Assembly: GCF_002858935.1 (NCBI RefSeq)
Contig: NZ_PJRT01000020.1
Coordinates: forward strand, 1-64,000
Length of the DNA stretch: 64,000 bases
Source: Pantoea endophytica
GTDB lineage: Bacteria; Pseudomonadota; Gammaproteobacteria; Enterobacterales; Enterobacteriaceae
Reading direction: 5' to 3'
In this document: positions 20,487-30,546 of the stretch, piece by piece
Position numbering within the stretch: the first letter of the stretch is position 1
Layout of the letters: every line of letters begins with the position of its first letter
Translations under genes and position numbers: made by a program
Notes under the pieces: model-generated
What the model saw: the letters and a program-made list of their open reading frames with translations, nothing else
The model's database searches: none
Told to the model about the DNA's origin: nothing

Positions 20487-21945
20487 ACTGCTGGTAAATG
20501 TGACACCTTCGGAAACCCGTGTTGCCTACATTGATGGCGGCATTCTGCAGGAAATCCACATTGAGCGTGAAGCACGACGTGGCATCGTGGGCAACATCTA
20601 TAAAGGACGCGTCAGTCGCGTCTTACCTGGTATGCAGGCGGCCTTTGTCGATATCGGCATGGAAAAAGCCGCCTTTCTGCACGCTTCCGACATCATGCCG
20701 CACACCGAATGCGTGGCGGGTGATGAGAAGAAAAATTTTGTGGTGCGCGACATTGGCGAGCTGGTGCGTCCCGGCCAGGATCTGATGGTGCAGGTGGTGA
20801 AAGATCCGCTGGGCACTAAAGGCGCGCGCCTCACCACCGACATTACTTTGCCCTCGCGCTATCTGGTGTTTATGCCTGGCGCGTCACACGTCGGCGTCTC
20901 GCAGCGTATTGAGAGCGAAGCCGAGCGCGAACGACTGAAAACGGTGGTTGCTGCGCACTGTGACGATCTCGGCGGCTTTATTATTCGTACCGCTGCGGAA
21001 GGCATTGGTTCGGAAGAGTTGTCGCAGGATGCCGCTTTCCTGAAACGTTTGTGGACCAAAGTCAGCGAGCGTAAAAAGCGTAATCAGACGCGCTGCCTGC
21101 TCTACGGTGAACTGGCATTAGCGCAGCGCGTGCTGCGTGATTTCGCCGGTGCCGCGCTGGATCGCATTCGCGTGGACTCACGTTTGACCTGTGATTTGCT
21201 GGTGGAATTTACCAGCGAATATATTCCGGAAATGGCCAGCAAGCTGGAGCTTTACAGCGGTAAACAGCCGATTTTTGATCTGTTCGACGTTGAGAACGAA
21301 ATCCAGCGTTCGCTGGAGCGTAAGGTCGAGCTAAAATCCGGCGGCTATCTGATTATCGATCAAACCGAAGCCATGACCACGGTGGATATCAACACCGGCG
21401 CGTTTGTCGGACACCGCAATCTCGACGAGACCATCTTCAACACCAACATTGAAGCGACGCAAGCGATCGCGCGTCAGCTGCGACTGCGCAACCTCGGCGG
21501 CATCATCATTATCGATTTCATCGACATGAGTAACGACGAGCATCGCCGCCGCGTGCTGCATTCGCTGGAGAGCGCGCTGAGCAAAGATCGGGTGAAAACC
21601 GGCATCAATGGTTTCTCGGCGCTCGGTTTGGTGGAGATGACGCGTAAACGCACGCGTGAAAGTATTGAACATGTGCTGTGCGCCGATTGCCCGGTGTGTA
21701 AAGGGCGCGGCACCTTGAAAACGGTGGAAACCGTCTGCTATGAGATCATGCGTGAAATTGTGCGCGTGCATCACGCCTACGATTCCGACCGTTTCCTGGT
21801 GTACGTTTCCCCGGCGGTGGGCGACGCGCTGAAGGGCGAAGAGTCACACGCGCTGGCGGAAGTGGAGATCTTCGTCGGTAAACAGGTCAAAGTTCATGTT
21901 GAACCGCTCTATACCCAAGAGCAGTTTGATGTCGTCATGATGTGA
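20476..21945 (+). CDS. rng: Ribonuclease G
   Basis: A 489-aa endonuclease of the RNase E/G family that matures the 5' end of 16S rRNA and degrades some mRNAs. The S1 RNA-binding domain (about 38-120) precedes the catalytic core with TTVDINTG and [17 protein letters not shown], which hold the metal-binding acidic residues, and the zinc-link [11 protein letters not shown]. No RNase E-type scaffold tail is present, as expected for RNase G. The start lies inside maf, and length equals E. coli. Confidence 0.98.
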   Translation: MTAELLVNVTPSETRVAYIDGGILQEIHIEREARRGIVGNIYKGRVSRVLPGMQAAFVDIGMEKAAFLHASDIMPHTECVAGDEKKNFVVRDIGELVRPGQDLMVQVVKDPLGTKGARLTTDITLPSRYLVFMPGASHVGVSQRIESEAERERLKTVVAAHCDDLGGFIIRTAAEGIGSEELSQDAAFLKRLWTKVSERKKRNQTRCLLYGELALAQRVLRDFAGAALDRIRVDSRLTCDLLVEFTSEYIPEMASKLELYSGKQPIFDLFDVENEIQRSLERKVELKSGGYLIIDQTEAMTTVDINTGAFVGHRNLDETIFNTNIEATQAIARQLRLRNLGGIIIIDFIDMSNDEHRRRVLHSLESALSKDRVKTGINGFSALGLVEMTRKRTRESIEHVLCADCPVCKGRGTLKTVETVCYEIMREIVRVHHAYDSDRFLVYVSPAVGDALKGEESHALAEVEIFVGKQVKVHVEPLYTQEQFDVVMM

Positions 21946-21991
21946 TTTTGAGGTTGAGTTCCGCAAGCCAACGGACAGCAAGGAGAGGTGT

Positions 21992-24900
21992 GTGAGGCGG
22001 TTGCCGAGGATTTTGTTACTGCTGCTCGCCGCAATCATCGTAATTGTGGCGCTGCTGGTCAGCGGGTTGCGCCTCGTGATGCCGCACCTCAACAGTTATC
22101 GCAGCGATATTCTGCAGACGATCTCACGCGTCAGCGGCGTCACGGTGACGGCCAGCGAACTGCAGGGCAAATGGGAGAATTTTGGCCCGACGCTGCAGAT
22201 GCGCAATCTCAACGTCGCGATGCAGGAAGATGGGCAACTGACCATCGGCCGCGTCAATCTGGCGCTCAATGTGTGGCAATCGCTGCTGCACTGGCGCTGG
22301 CAATTCCGCGATCTCACCTTCTGGCAGCTGCATCTCGAAACCAATCATCCGCTGTTCACCAGTGACGAACAGAAGAACAGCTTCAAACCGGCGCAAATCA
22401 ACGATCTGTTTTTGCGTCAGTTCGACCACTTCGATCTGCGCGACAGCAGCATCCGTTTTCTGACGCCGTCCGGCCAGCATGCTGAACTGGCGATTCCGCG
22501 CCTTACCTGGCTGAACGAAAATACCCGTCACCGCGCCGAGGGCGAAGTGAGCCTCTCCAGTTTTACCGGCCAGCATGGCGTGGTGCAGGTGAGGCTCGAT
22601 CTCAACGACAGCAACGGTTTACTCAGCGATGGCCGCATCTGGATGCAGGCCGATGATGTGGATGTGCGACCGTGGATTGGTCCGTGGCTGCGTGATAACA
22701 CCAGCCTTGAAAGCGCGCGCTTCAGTCTGGCCGCGTGGGCGAATTTGCGCGATGGCGATCTCTACGCCGGTGATTTGCTGTTGAGCAAAGGTGGCGCGCG
22801 CTGGCGCGGCGAGCAGGGCGATCATCAATTAGAGGTTGATGGCTTAACCGCGCACTTGTCGCGCTACCAGAATGGCTGGAGCCTTTCGGTACCGCAAACC
22901 CGCTTGAGAACGGATGGCATCGCATGGGCGCCAGGACATTTTTCCCTGCTGTGGAAGCCAGAAGATAAGCAGATGCTCGGCGCCAACAGTGCGCCGGAGA
23001 TGCGCGTGCGTGCCACGCAGCTGGATTTAGAACGTCTGGCGCCCATCGTTCCGCTGTTTGCACCGCTTTCTCCAACCTTGCTGGATAACTGGCGTGCGCT
23101 GCAGCCGCGCGGCCACATTGATGCGCTGGCGCTGGATATTCCGCTGCAGCAGCCTGAGCAAACGCGTTTGCAGGTGAAATGGCGCGATCTCGCCTGGCAA
23201 CAGTGGGAATTACTGCCGGGTATCAGCAATCTCAGCGGGAGCGCCAGCGGCAGCTTAAACAACGGCTTGCTGGATGTGGCGATGGGCCAGGCGGAAGTGC
23301 CGTACGGCGATATGTTCCAGGCTCCGCTGCAGATTAAACAGATCACTGGCCAGCTCAACTGGCTGCGCGATGCTAACGGCTTAACGCTGGATGGACATCA
23401 GCTGGATGTGCAGGCCCGTTCGCTGTGGGCACGCGGCGATTTCCGCTACCAGCAGAATTTGGGTAGCGCGCCGCGCCTCGATATTCTCGCCGGAATTCGC
23501 GTTACCGATGCTGGCGATGCGTGGCGTTATTTCCCGCAGCAGCTGATGGGCCACGATCTTACTCACTATCTCAGTGACGCGATTAAAGGCGGGCAGGTGG
23601 ATAACGCCACGCTGCTGTTTGCTGGCGATCCCTCGCTGTTCCCGTTCAAACACAATGACGGCATGTTTGAAGTTTGGGTTCCGCTGCGCAATGCCACCTT
23701 CCAGTTCCAGCCCGGCTGGCCAGCGCTGGAAAACCTCGACATCAATCTCGACTTCCTCAACAACGGTTTGTGGATGAAAGCCGATAAAACCAGGCTCGGC
23801 GAGGTTGATGCGCGCAATGTCAGCGCGGTGATTCCGGATTACCTGAAAGAGAAGTTGATCATCGATGGTGACATCAGCGGCGAAGGCAAAAAAATCGCTG
23901 ACTATTTCGAGCAAACGCCGCTGAAACCGACGCTCGGCGCGGCGCTGCAGGAGCTACAGATTGGCGGCAATGTGCGCGGCACGTTGAATCTTGATATTCC
24001 ACTGGATGGCGAGCAGGTGCACGCCAGCGGCAATGTGGTGCTGAACAACAACAGCCTGCATATCAAGCCGTTAAATACCACGCTGAACAATCTCACCGGC
24101 CGCTTCCGTTACAATAACGGCAATCTGGAGAGTGAAGAGCTGCAGGCCAACTGGTTCGGGCAGCCAACGGGCGTGAGTTTCAGCACGAAAGAGAATCCCA
24201 ACGATTTTGGCGTGAACGTCAAACTGCTGGGCGATTGGCAGCCAGGTAATATCAAGGTGCTGCCTGATGCCATCACGCGTCAGTTAGACGGCTCTTTACC
24301 GTGGCAGGGCAACGTGGATATCACGCTGCCGCATAAAGGTGGCGCAACCTACAAAGTGGCACTGCAAGGCGAGGGCAAAGCAGTAAGCAGTCACTTACCA
24401 GCACCGCTGGATAAAGCGGCCGGTGAAGCGATGCCGATTACCATCAACGCGGATGGCGATCTGAAAGGCTTTACCTTGAGCGGCAGCGTGCGCGAGCGCC
24501 ATCGTTTCAATAGCCGCTGGATTCTGGAGCCGCAGCTGCGCGTTGATCGCGGGATCTGGCTGAATGATGCGAAAAGCACACCGAAGCTGCCGGAAAAGCG
24601 CGGCATGGAGCTGAATCTCCCGCCGCTGGATGGCGAAGCCTGGATGGGGATGATGGCTGGCGCGGGCAGTGCGCGTAACGCTCAGGGCGAGCCGGAAGTG
24701 GGCGGCGCGGCGCTGCCGGGCGACTTTATTCTGCGCACACCGGCGCTGACGCTTGGTGGTCAGCAATGGCAAGACGTTAACGCTACTGTTACGCAGGGGC
24801 CAGCCGGCAACACCCACTTGCAGCTGGAGAGCCGTGAAGCACGTGGCAGTTTGCAGACGGCGCAGCGCTCTCCATGGCAGATCAACCTGAGCTATCTTTA

Positions 24901-25810
24901 CTACAATCCTGAATGGGCTGAGAAAAGCGATGGAAAATCATCGCCGTTTGGCGGCAACAGCAGCAACATCAACTTCAGCAGCTGGCCAGCGTTGCAGCTC
25001 AACTGTGATGAGTGCTGGATTCGCGGGCAGAAGTTTGGCCACATGCAGGCGAAGCTACAGCCGCAAGGCGATACGTTAGCACTTACTAACGCCTCGATTG
25101 ATTCTGGCAGCTCAAAATTAAATGTGGCGGGTGAATGGGTGAATAAACCCGGCGATCAGCGCACTTCGCTGAAGGGCAGCCTGAGCGGCGACAACATCAA
25201 TGACGCGGCTAACTGGTTTGGCATGAATACGCCGCTGCGCGATGCACCGTTTAAACTCGATTACGATCTGCACTGGCGTTCTGCGCCGTGGCAGCCATCG
25301 GAAGAGACGCTAAGCGGTACGCTGAAAACCCACTTTGGTAAAGGCCAGATCGCCGATGTGAACACCGGCCGCGCCGGGCAGTTGCTGCGTCTGTTTAGCT
25401 TTGATGCCTTGCTACGCAAGATGCGATTCGATTTCAGCGACACCTTTAGTGACGGTTTCTATTTCGATTCGATCAACGGCACCGCGTGGATTGAAAACGG
25501 TGTGATGCGTACCGATAACCTGCTGGTGGATGGCCTGGAAGCGGATATCGCCATGAAGGGCAACATCGATTTGGTGAAGCGTCAGATCGACATGGAAGCG
25601 GTGGTCGCCCCGGAAATCTCCGCGTCGGTCGGCGTTGCCACTGCATTCGTCATCAATCCGGTGGTCGGTGCTGCGGTCTTCGCCGCCAGCAAAGTGCTGG
25701 GACCGCTGTGGAATAAGATTTCACTGTTGCGCTACCACATCAGCGGACCGCTGGATAAGCCGGAAATCAATGAAGTACTGCGCAAACCGCGTGAAGACGA
25801 GAAGAAGTGA
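21992..25810 (+). CDS. yhdP: AsmA-like phospholipid transporter YhdP
   Basis: A 1272-aa envelope-spanning protein, one of the AsmA-like family (with TamB and YdbH) thought to carry phospholipids from the inner to the outer membrane. It starts with GTG behind AGGAGAGG. One N-terminal transmembrane helix (RILLLLLAAIIVIVALLVSG) precedes a very long beta-strand-rich region (DUF3971 and AsmA-like C-terminal domain) forming a lipid groove. The bridge function is known from E. coli work, not from this sequence. It is 46 bases after rng. Confidence 0.95.
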   Translation: MRRLPRILLLLLAAIIVIVALLVSGLRLVMPHLNSYRSDILQTISRVSGVTVTASELQGKWENFGPTLQMRNLNVAMQEDGQLTIGRVNLALNVWQSLLHWRWQFRDLTFWQLHLETNHPLFTSDEQKNSFKPAQINDLFLRQFDHFDLRDSSIRFLTPSGQHAELAIPRLTWLNENTRHRAEGEVSLSSFTGQHGVVQVRLDLNDSNGLLSDGRIWMQADDVDVRPWIGPWLRDNTSLESARFSLAAWANLRDGDLYAGDLLLSKGGARWRGEQGDHQLEVDGLTAHLSRYQNGWSLSVPQTRLRTDGIAWAPGHFSLLWKPEDKQMLGANSAPEMRVRATQLDLERLAPIVPLFAPLSPTLLDNWRALQPRGHIDALALDIPLQQPEQTRLQVKWRDLAWQQWELLPGISNLSGSASGSLNNGLLDVAMGQAEVPYGDMFQAPLQIKQITGQLNWLRDANGLTLDGHQLDVQARSLWARGDFRYQQNLGSAPRLDILAGIRVTDAGDAWRYFPQQLMGHDLTHYLSDAIKGGQVDNATLLFAGDPSLFPFKHNDGMFEVWVPLRNATFQFQPGWPALENLDINLDFLNNGLWMKADKTRLGEVDARNVSAVIPDYLKEKLIIDGDISGEGKKIADYFEQTPLKPTLGAALQELQIGGNVRGTLNLDIPLDGEQVHASGNVVLNNNSLHIKPLNTTLNNLTGRFRYNNGNLESEELQANWFGQPTGVSFSTKENPNDFGVNVKLLGDWQPGNIKVLPDAITRQLDGSLPWQGNVDITLPHKGGATYKVALQGEGKAVSSHLPAPLDKAAGEAMPITINADGDLKGFTLSGSVRERHRFNSRWILEPQLRVDRGIWLNDAKSTPKLPEKRGMELNLPPLDGEAWMGMMAGAGSARNAQGEPEVGGAALPGDFILRTPALTLGGQQWQDVNATVTQGPAGNTHLQLESREARGSLQTAQRSPWQINLSYLYYNPEWAEKSDGKSSPFGGNSSNINFSSWPALQLNCDECWIRGQKFGHMQAKLQPQGDTLALTNASIDSGSSKLNVAGEWVNKPGDQRTSLKGSLSGDNINDAANWFGMNTPLRDAPFKLDYDLHWRSAPWQPSEETLSGTLKTHFGKGQIADVNTGRAGQLLRLFSFDALLRKMRFDFSDTFSDGFYFDSINGTAWIENGVMRTDNLLVDGLEADIAMKGNIDLVKRQIDMEAVVAPEISASVGVATAFVINPVVGAAVFAASKVLGPLWNKISLLRYHISGPLDKPEINEVLRKPREDEKK

Positions 25811-25874
25811 ATTTGACGCCGTCGGGTAATTGCCGCAGGCTATGACTATCCGAGCACATAATGAGTGAGAAACG

Positions 25875-27320
25875 ATGACTCTGAATCTGGTAAGTGAGCA
25901 GTTGCTAACTGCGAACAGCATTAATCAGCAGGACCTTTATTCCCTGTTAGGGCAGCTTTCAGAACGTCGTCTGGATTATGCCGATCTCTATTTCCAGTCC
26001 AGTTTCCACGAATCCTGGGTGCTGGAAGACAAAATTATCAAAGATGGTTCTTACCATATCGATCAGGGCGTGGGCGTCCGCGCCGTGAGCGGCGAGAAAA
26101 CCGGTTTCGCCTACGCTGACCAGATTTCCCTGAATGCACTGCGTCAGTCGTCTGAAGCGGCGCGCAGCATCGTGCGTGAACAAGGCAACGGCAAAGCGCA
26201 TACCTTATCGGCGGTGCTGAACCGTTCGTTGTATGCGCCCGTTAATCCGCTGGATAGCCTGACGCGCGAAGACAAAATTGCCCTGCTGCACCGTGTTGAT
26301 AAAGTGGCGCGTGCTGCCGATCCACGTGTGCAGGAAGTGAATGCCAGCCTGAGTGGTGTTTACGAACAAGTGCTGGTCGCCGCAACTGACGGCACGCTGG
26401 CCGCAGATATTCGTCCGCTGGTGCGTCTTTCCATCAGCGTGCAGGTGGAAGATCAGGGTAAACGCGAACGTGGCTCAAGCGGCGGCGGCGCGCGTACCGG
26501 TTATGAATTCTTCCTCGCTGATGAGAGCGGTGATGTGCGTGCCGATGTCTGGGCGCGCGAAGCGGTGCGCATGGCGCTGGTCAATCTCTCCGCCGTGGCG
26601 GCACCCGCTGGCATGTTGCCGGTGGTGCTGGGCGCAGGTTGGCCGGGTGTGCTGCTGCACGAAGCAGTTGGACACGGTCTGGAAGGTGACTTCAACCGTC
26701 GTGCGACATCGGTATTCAGCGGCAAAATGGGCCAGCTGGTGGCTTCAGAGCTGTGTACCGTGGTTGACGATGGCACCATTGAAGGTCTGCGCGGTTCGCT
26801 GGCGGTCGATGATGAAGGCGTGCCGGGCCAGTACAACATGCTGATCGAAAATGGCGTGCTGAAAGGCTACATGCAGGACAAGCTGAATGCGCGCCTGATG
26901 GGCGTCAACCCAACTGGCAATGGTCGCCGTGAATCTTACGCGCACCTGCCAATGCCGCGCATGACCAATACTTACATGCTGGCAGGCAAATCGACGCCGC
27001 AAGATATCATTGAAAGCGTGGAGTACGGCATTTACGCGCCAAACTTCGGCGGCGGCCAGGTTGATATCACGTCCGGCAAGTTCGTGTTCTCCACCTCAGA
27101 AGCTTATCTGATCGAGAACGGCAAAGTGACGACGCCCGTAAAAGGCGCCACGCTGATTGGCTCCGGCATCGAAGCGATGCAGCAGATCTCGATGGTCGGC
27201 AACGATCTGGCGCTGGATAAAGGCGTCGGCGTATGCGGTAAAGAGGGACAAAGCGTGCCAGTTGGCGTGGGCCAGCCAACGCTGAAGCTGGATAAAATCA
27301 CCGTAGGTGGTACTGCCTAA
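25875..27320 (+). CDS. tldD: Metalloprotease subunit TldD
   Basis: A 481-aa peptidase that with TldE (PmbA, encoded elsewhere) degrades unfolded peptides and matures microcin B17, and also affects CcdA antitoxin decay in E. coli. The zinc site is HEAVGH (262-267; H262, E263, H266). Length equals E. coli TldD. It ends 27 bases before an intrinsic terminator, which closes the maf-rng-yhdP-tldD series. Confidence 0.97.
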   Translation: MTLNLVSEQLLTANSINQQDLYSLLGQLSERRLDYADLYFQSSFHESWVLEDKIIKDGSYHIDQGVGVRAVSGEKTGFAYADQISLNALRQSSEAARSIVREQGNGKAHTLSAVLNRSLYAPVNPLDSLTREDKIALLHRVDKVARAADPRVQEVNASLSGVYEQVLVAATDGTLAADIRPLVRLSISVQVEDQGKRERGSSGGGARTGYEFFLADESGDVRADVWAREAVRMALVNLSAVAAPAGMLPVVLGAGWPGVLLHEAVGHGLEGDFNRRATSVFSGKMGQLVASELCTVVDDGTIEGLRGSLAVDDEGVPGQYNMLIENGVLKGYMQDKLNARLMGVNPTGNGRRESYAHLPMPRMTNTYMLAGKSTPQDIIESVEYGIYAPNFGGGQVDITSGKFVFSTSEAYLIENGKVTTPVKGATLIGSGIEAMQQISMVGNDLALDKGVGVCGKEGQSVPVGVGQPTLKLDKITVGGTA

Positions 27321-27346
27321 TAGCCTTTACGCTTTACACATTCTGC

Positions 27347-27373
27347 AACGGCGCGTTTATCGCGCCGTTTTTA
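27347..27373 (+). terminator. Intrinsic terminator after tldD
   Basis: The stem AACGGCGCG / CGCGCCGTT around TTTAT is followed by TTTTATAC. It separates the core operon from the accessory cassette. Confidence 0.92.
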
Positions 27374-27594
27374 TACATGCTTTCCGGCTTCAACCTTTCC
27401 TCCTCGTTGTGAAATCCCATTATTTTTGTGACATTTAGATCCATTTCTAATCGTGGTCATTCAGGTGCAAAATTAATCCATGTATTATCCGGCGACGAAA
27501 TTAGCCCTATAAAGTACATGGAGTTCGTATGGATACGAAGTACATCAAGTCACTTATGCCTGCAAATCAGCTTGCTGAATTCGGAGCGTAATAG

Positions 27595-29214
27595 ATGGGA
27601 TACCGCGATGACGAATTCGGGCGGGGACTCGCACTCTCATGCGATAAAACCACTACCGGTGCAAGATTAATCTCGTCTCTGCCACTAAACAGATTTAGCC
27701 ATCATGGTTTTGGCATCATCCGAAAGGGCGATAAGACCACGCCATGCCCAGTCTGCGGCAAGGAGGGACAAGTAGGGGAAGGTGAAGAAAAATCCAGAAT
27801 TCACAATGTGGCCGTAGCAGTTGATCGCTGCTTAGTTATCTGTGGTTGCCCACCCGGTTCGAATCGGATTATTGCTCCGGTCGGTCAATGGTTAGGAAAG
27901 GGGCCATCGCCAGAAAAAATTGCTCGTGATAAACACGCCGCAGCTGCAGCCGCTCGGAAAACAAAGCATGAAGAGGAAGAGAAAAGACTCGCCGATGAAC
28001 GGGAGTGTAACCGAGTTTTTGCCAAATCTTGCCTGCGCGGTGATGGCTGCAATGATGCCGGAGACGAACGGGAACCGCATACTAACTTTGCCAATATGGG
28101 CATTTTCAGAGCGGCAGCAGATGTCGATCCTGCGACTGAAGTTGATGTGCCGCAGCGTGCTCAGGCAACGAAGAAAAATAACCCCTCTAAGTCAGAAGAA
28201 ATTCCAAAGCCGAAAGAACGAAGCGCGTTATACAAATGGTTTTTTGGTCATCATGAAGAGATGGACTACCAAGCGGCGACAGCTGCTGCGGCTGGAACAG
28301 CACGCGCTCAGGCCGTGGCTGCCAGTTCAAACGTACTTGAGCTAATTGGCGGACGCACCTCAACTTATGGGACGTGGGCATTACGTGCAGCAGGAATTGC
28401 GACGGCTGGAGCAGGGGCTTCCGTGGCTGGATTTCTAATGGGCATGATGCCGGGCAAACTCAATGAAGGTGAGCAGGATTTCATCACACCAATTTTGTTG
28501 CAGCAGATCGCTGCTAAACGTGGTACAGCCCCGACCCGCGTCCGCTTTACGTGGGAAAATGACAGCGACGGAAATCTGGTGCCGCGTGGATGGCATACCC
28601 CGCATGGCGAAGCGCGTGTAAGGCAGATGGAATGGGACAGTAAACTCAGTGCATATACCTTCACCACTGAAGATGAAAAACCGATAACCATCATTTGGAC
28701 GCCCGATCACTCAGGCGAGGATTATCCACATCACACTGGTAATCAAGATCGTCCAGTTTTACCGGATCCTACTTTTGTTGATCCGATGCCTGAAAGCTCT
28801 GACATTGTTACGCTTCCGGGTCACTTACCGGAAGAGCGGCACTTCCTGGATTATATTCTGTATATTCCGGTGGAAGGTGTTCCGCCGGTTTATATTTATT
28901 TGAGTAAAAAGCCAGAAACACCAATATGGACTAAAACTAAGGAGTTAGTTCCGGTATCCAATGCTTATGCTCACTGGATAAAACATTCCAGAGAGTTTTC
29001 AGAAGATTCTTTCAACAATGCTAAAGAATATGTGGATTCAACTCATGATTTCGTTAATAACCCTCCTGAGGGGACATTGACAAAAACCCGAGCGAACGGT
29101 GATCGTCTTTTCTACCATCCTGAAACAAACACTTTTGCAGTGAGAACAAAGGATGGTGTTCCCAAAACGATGTTCAAGCCTGATAAAAAGATGGAATATT
29201 GGAGTAAGCAATGA
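27595..29214 (+). CDS. PAAR-tipped S-type-pyocin-domain effector with C-terminal nuclease-like toxin
   Basis: A 539-aa putative type VI secretion effector. Residues 12-95 look like a PAAR spike tip (CDKTTTGARLIS, GDKTTPCPVCGKEG, then VICGCPP) with paired cysteines suited to zinc. A charged Ala/Lys/Glu-rich linker (about 108-137) and a hydrophobic glycine-zipper segment (262-287) follow. Residues 314-445 resemble the S-type pyocin/colicin middle domain (RVRFTWENDSDGNLVPRGWH). The last 85 residues (455-539) carry HWIKHSREF, AKEYVDSTHDF, NGDRLFYHPETNTFAV and KTMFKPD, a pattern I associate with BECR-fold RNase toxins. The toxin part is more AT-rich. There are no T6SS structural genes in the window. 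Fold and target are inferences. Confidence 0.85.
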   Translation: MGYRDDEFGRGLALSCDKTTTGARLISSLPLNRFSHHGFGIIRKGDKTTPCPVCGKEGQVGEGEEKSRIHNVAVAVDRCLVICGCPPGSNRIIAPVGQWLGKGPSPEKIARDKHAAAAAARKTKHEEEEKRLADERECNRVFAKSCLRGDGCNDAGDEREPHTNFANMGIFRAAADVDPATEVDVPQRAQATKKNNPSKSEEIPKPKERSALYKWFFGHHEEMDYQAATAAAAGTARAQAVAASSNVLELIGGRTSTYGTWALRAAGIATAGAGASVAGFLMGMMPGKLNEGEQDFITPILLQQIAAKRGTAPTRVRFTWENDSDGNLVPRGWHTPHGEARVRQMEWDSKLSAYTFTTEDEKPITIIWTPDHSGEDYPHHTGNQDRPVLPDPTFVDPMPESSDIVTLPGHLPEERHFLDYILYIPVEGVPPVYIYLSKKPETPIWTKTKELVPVSNAYAHWIKHSREFSEDSFNNAKEYVDSTHDFVNNPPEGTLTKTRANGDRLFYHPETNTFAVRTKDGVPKTMFKPDKKMEYWSKQ

Positions 29215-29405
29215 ATAATGAATTTCCATGCCCTTGTTGTGGGGAAAGAACAATCGATAATTTAGGTGATTATGAGATTTGCAGCGTTTGTAAGTGGGAG
29301 GACGATCCCATTCAATCGAAAGAGCCTGATTTCTCGGGCGGTGCAAATAAGATGAGTTTGAATGAAGCAAAAAAAGCTTATCAAGAAGGTAGACAGATCC
29401 TCTGA
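29211..29405 (+). CDS. Cysteine-rich CPCC-family protein, probable immunity protein
   Basis: A 64-aa protein whose start codon overlaps the toxin stop codon (ATGA), the arrangement expected for a translationally coupled immunity gene. It matches the CPCC family: FPCPCCGERT, YEICSVCKWEDDPIQ, PDFSGGANKMSLNEAKKAY. Cysteines C7, C9, C10, C24 and C27 form a probable zinc knuckle. The CPCC family itself has no firmly assigned function that I can cite; the immunity role is inferred from position and from the toxin-like domain upstream. Confidence 0.8.
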   Translation: MNNEFPCPCCGERTIDNLGDYEICSVCKWEDDPIQSKEPDFSGGANKMSLNEAKKAYQEGRQIL

Positions 29406-29427
29406 ACAAATTAATAGGTTGGTCTTT

Positions 29428-29526
29428 ATGGGACTCACTTTAAAATTAGAATGGTTCGGTAAAATTGATGAAGTCTTGGTTGGCACCGAAGCGTCCGATG
29501 ATCCTGGACAAGACCGGTCTGAATAA
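29428..29526 (+). pseudogene. Truncated colicin E3/cloacin-type immunity gene remnant
   Basis: A 32-codon frame starting MGLTLKLEWFGKIDEVLVGT. It aligns from its first residue with the N-terminus of ImmE3/cloacin immunity proteins ([20 protein letters not shown] by memory), then ends at TAA although the family is about 85 residues long. Downstream frames show no continuation. It sits 22 bases after the CPCC gene. Probably the orphaned immunity gene of an earlier toxin tip replaced by recombination. Confidence 0.65.
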
Positions 29527-29542
29527 AGTCTTTACTGTTTAA

Positions 29543-29570
29543 TAGCGCGCCATTTGCGCGCTAAATATTT
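29543..29570 (+). terminator. Intrinsic terminator closing the effector cassette
   Basis: A perfect 8-bp stem TAGCGCGC / GCGCGCTA around CATTT is followed by AATATTT. It lies at the end of the inserted segment and converges with aaeR. The T-run is short, so termination may be partial. Confidence 0.65.
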
Positions 29571-29610
29571 CGCAGAGTAAATATTTCCTTTAAAAATATT
29601 AGGATTATTA

Positions 29611-30528
29611 TCAACCTTTCCGATGCTGCTGATACTGCTGCGCTACCTGCCTGAAATACTCGGTCAGATAATCAATGCACACCTGCACTTTCAGCGGCAG
29701 CTTGTCTTTCTCAGTATAGAGCGCATAGACCGGGCGCGGCTCCGAGTGATATTGCGGGAACAGAATATCGATCTCCCCCGCATTGATCTCATCAATCACC
29801 CACATCAACGGCACATAGGCGATACCGCAACCTGCTTTCAGCCAGCGTATCAGCGTCTGCGAATCGTTGGTGACGAAACGGCCCTGCGGCGTAAGGCGGG
29901 TAACCAATCCTTCCGGCGCAACCAGTTCAAAAGTGTTATCCGGCCGCACGCTATATTCCAGCCACGAAAAATTATCGATCTCGCTGGGTTTTTCCGGCGT
30001 GCCATGCTGTGCCAGATAGCTCTTCGCCGCGCACACCACCATCGGCATTGCACCCAGCCGACGCGAGAACAAGTTCGAATCCTGCAGCGCGCCCACGCGC
30101 ACCACCAAATCCAAACCGTTGGCAATCAAATCGGGAGCAGGAATACCCGTCACCAGATTGACGCCCAAACCCGGATATTCGCGTAACATTTCGCTGGTCA
30201 TCGCCGATAACACATTCTGCGCCATCGTCGATGAGCAGCCGATCCGTAGAATACCGATCGGCGTGTTGTTAAAGGCGTACAGCTGCTCGTGTACCTGCGA
30301 CGCCTCCGCCAGCATGCGGCGACAGCCCTGAAAATAGATCTTTCCGGCCTCAGTCAAGCCAATGCTGCGCGTGCTGCGATTAAGCAATTTAACCTGTAAC
30401 TCATCTTCCAGTTTGGCGACAATCTGGCTGATAGACGAAACGCTAAGCTGTAGCTGGCGCGCCGCGGCGGTAAATGAACCCAATTCAACCACTTTGGCGA
30501 AAATGGACATGCTTTTAAGTCGATCCAT
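29611..30528 (-). CDS. aaeR: LysR-type regulator of aromatic acid efflux AaeR
   Basis: A 305-aa LysR family regulator with an N-terminal winged helix-turn-helix (SFTAAARQLQLSVSSISQIV, about 18-37) and a C-terminal effector-binding domain. In E. coli it activates aaeXAB in response to p-hydroxybenzoate and similar acids. It is divergent from aaeX with a 258-base control region between them, the conserved arrangement. Its 3' end lies next to the inserted effector cassette. Confidence 0.95.
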   Translation of the reverse strand: MDRLKSMSIFAKVVELGSFTAAARQLQLSVSSISQIVAKLEDELQVKLLNRSTRSIGLTEAGKIYFQGCRRMLAEASQVHEQLYAFNNTPIGILRIGCSSTMAQNVLSAMTSEMLREYPGLGVNLVTGIPAPDLIANGLDLVVRVGALQDSNLFSRRLGAMPMVVCAAKSYLAQHGTPEKPSEIDNFSWLEYSVRPDNTFELVAPEGLVTRLTPQGRFVTNDSQTLIRWLKAGCGIAYVPLMWVIDEINAGEIDILFPQYHSEPRPVYALYTEKDKLPLKVQVCIDYLTEYFRQVAQQYQQHRKG

Positions 30529-30546
30529 TGTTTACTCTGGCTAAAA

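Noticed and set aside
23381-23914. Long antisense open frames inside yhdP, aaeB, mscM and others
   Set aside because: They are opposite strongly conserved genes with high GC at the third codon position, which creates long antisense frames by chance.
27529-27591. 20-codon frame (MDTKYIKSLMPANQLAEFGA) ending 3 bases before the PAAR effector start
   Set aside because: Possibly a leader peptide, but there is no strong ribosome-binding site and no recognisable homology. The short length makes chance likely.
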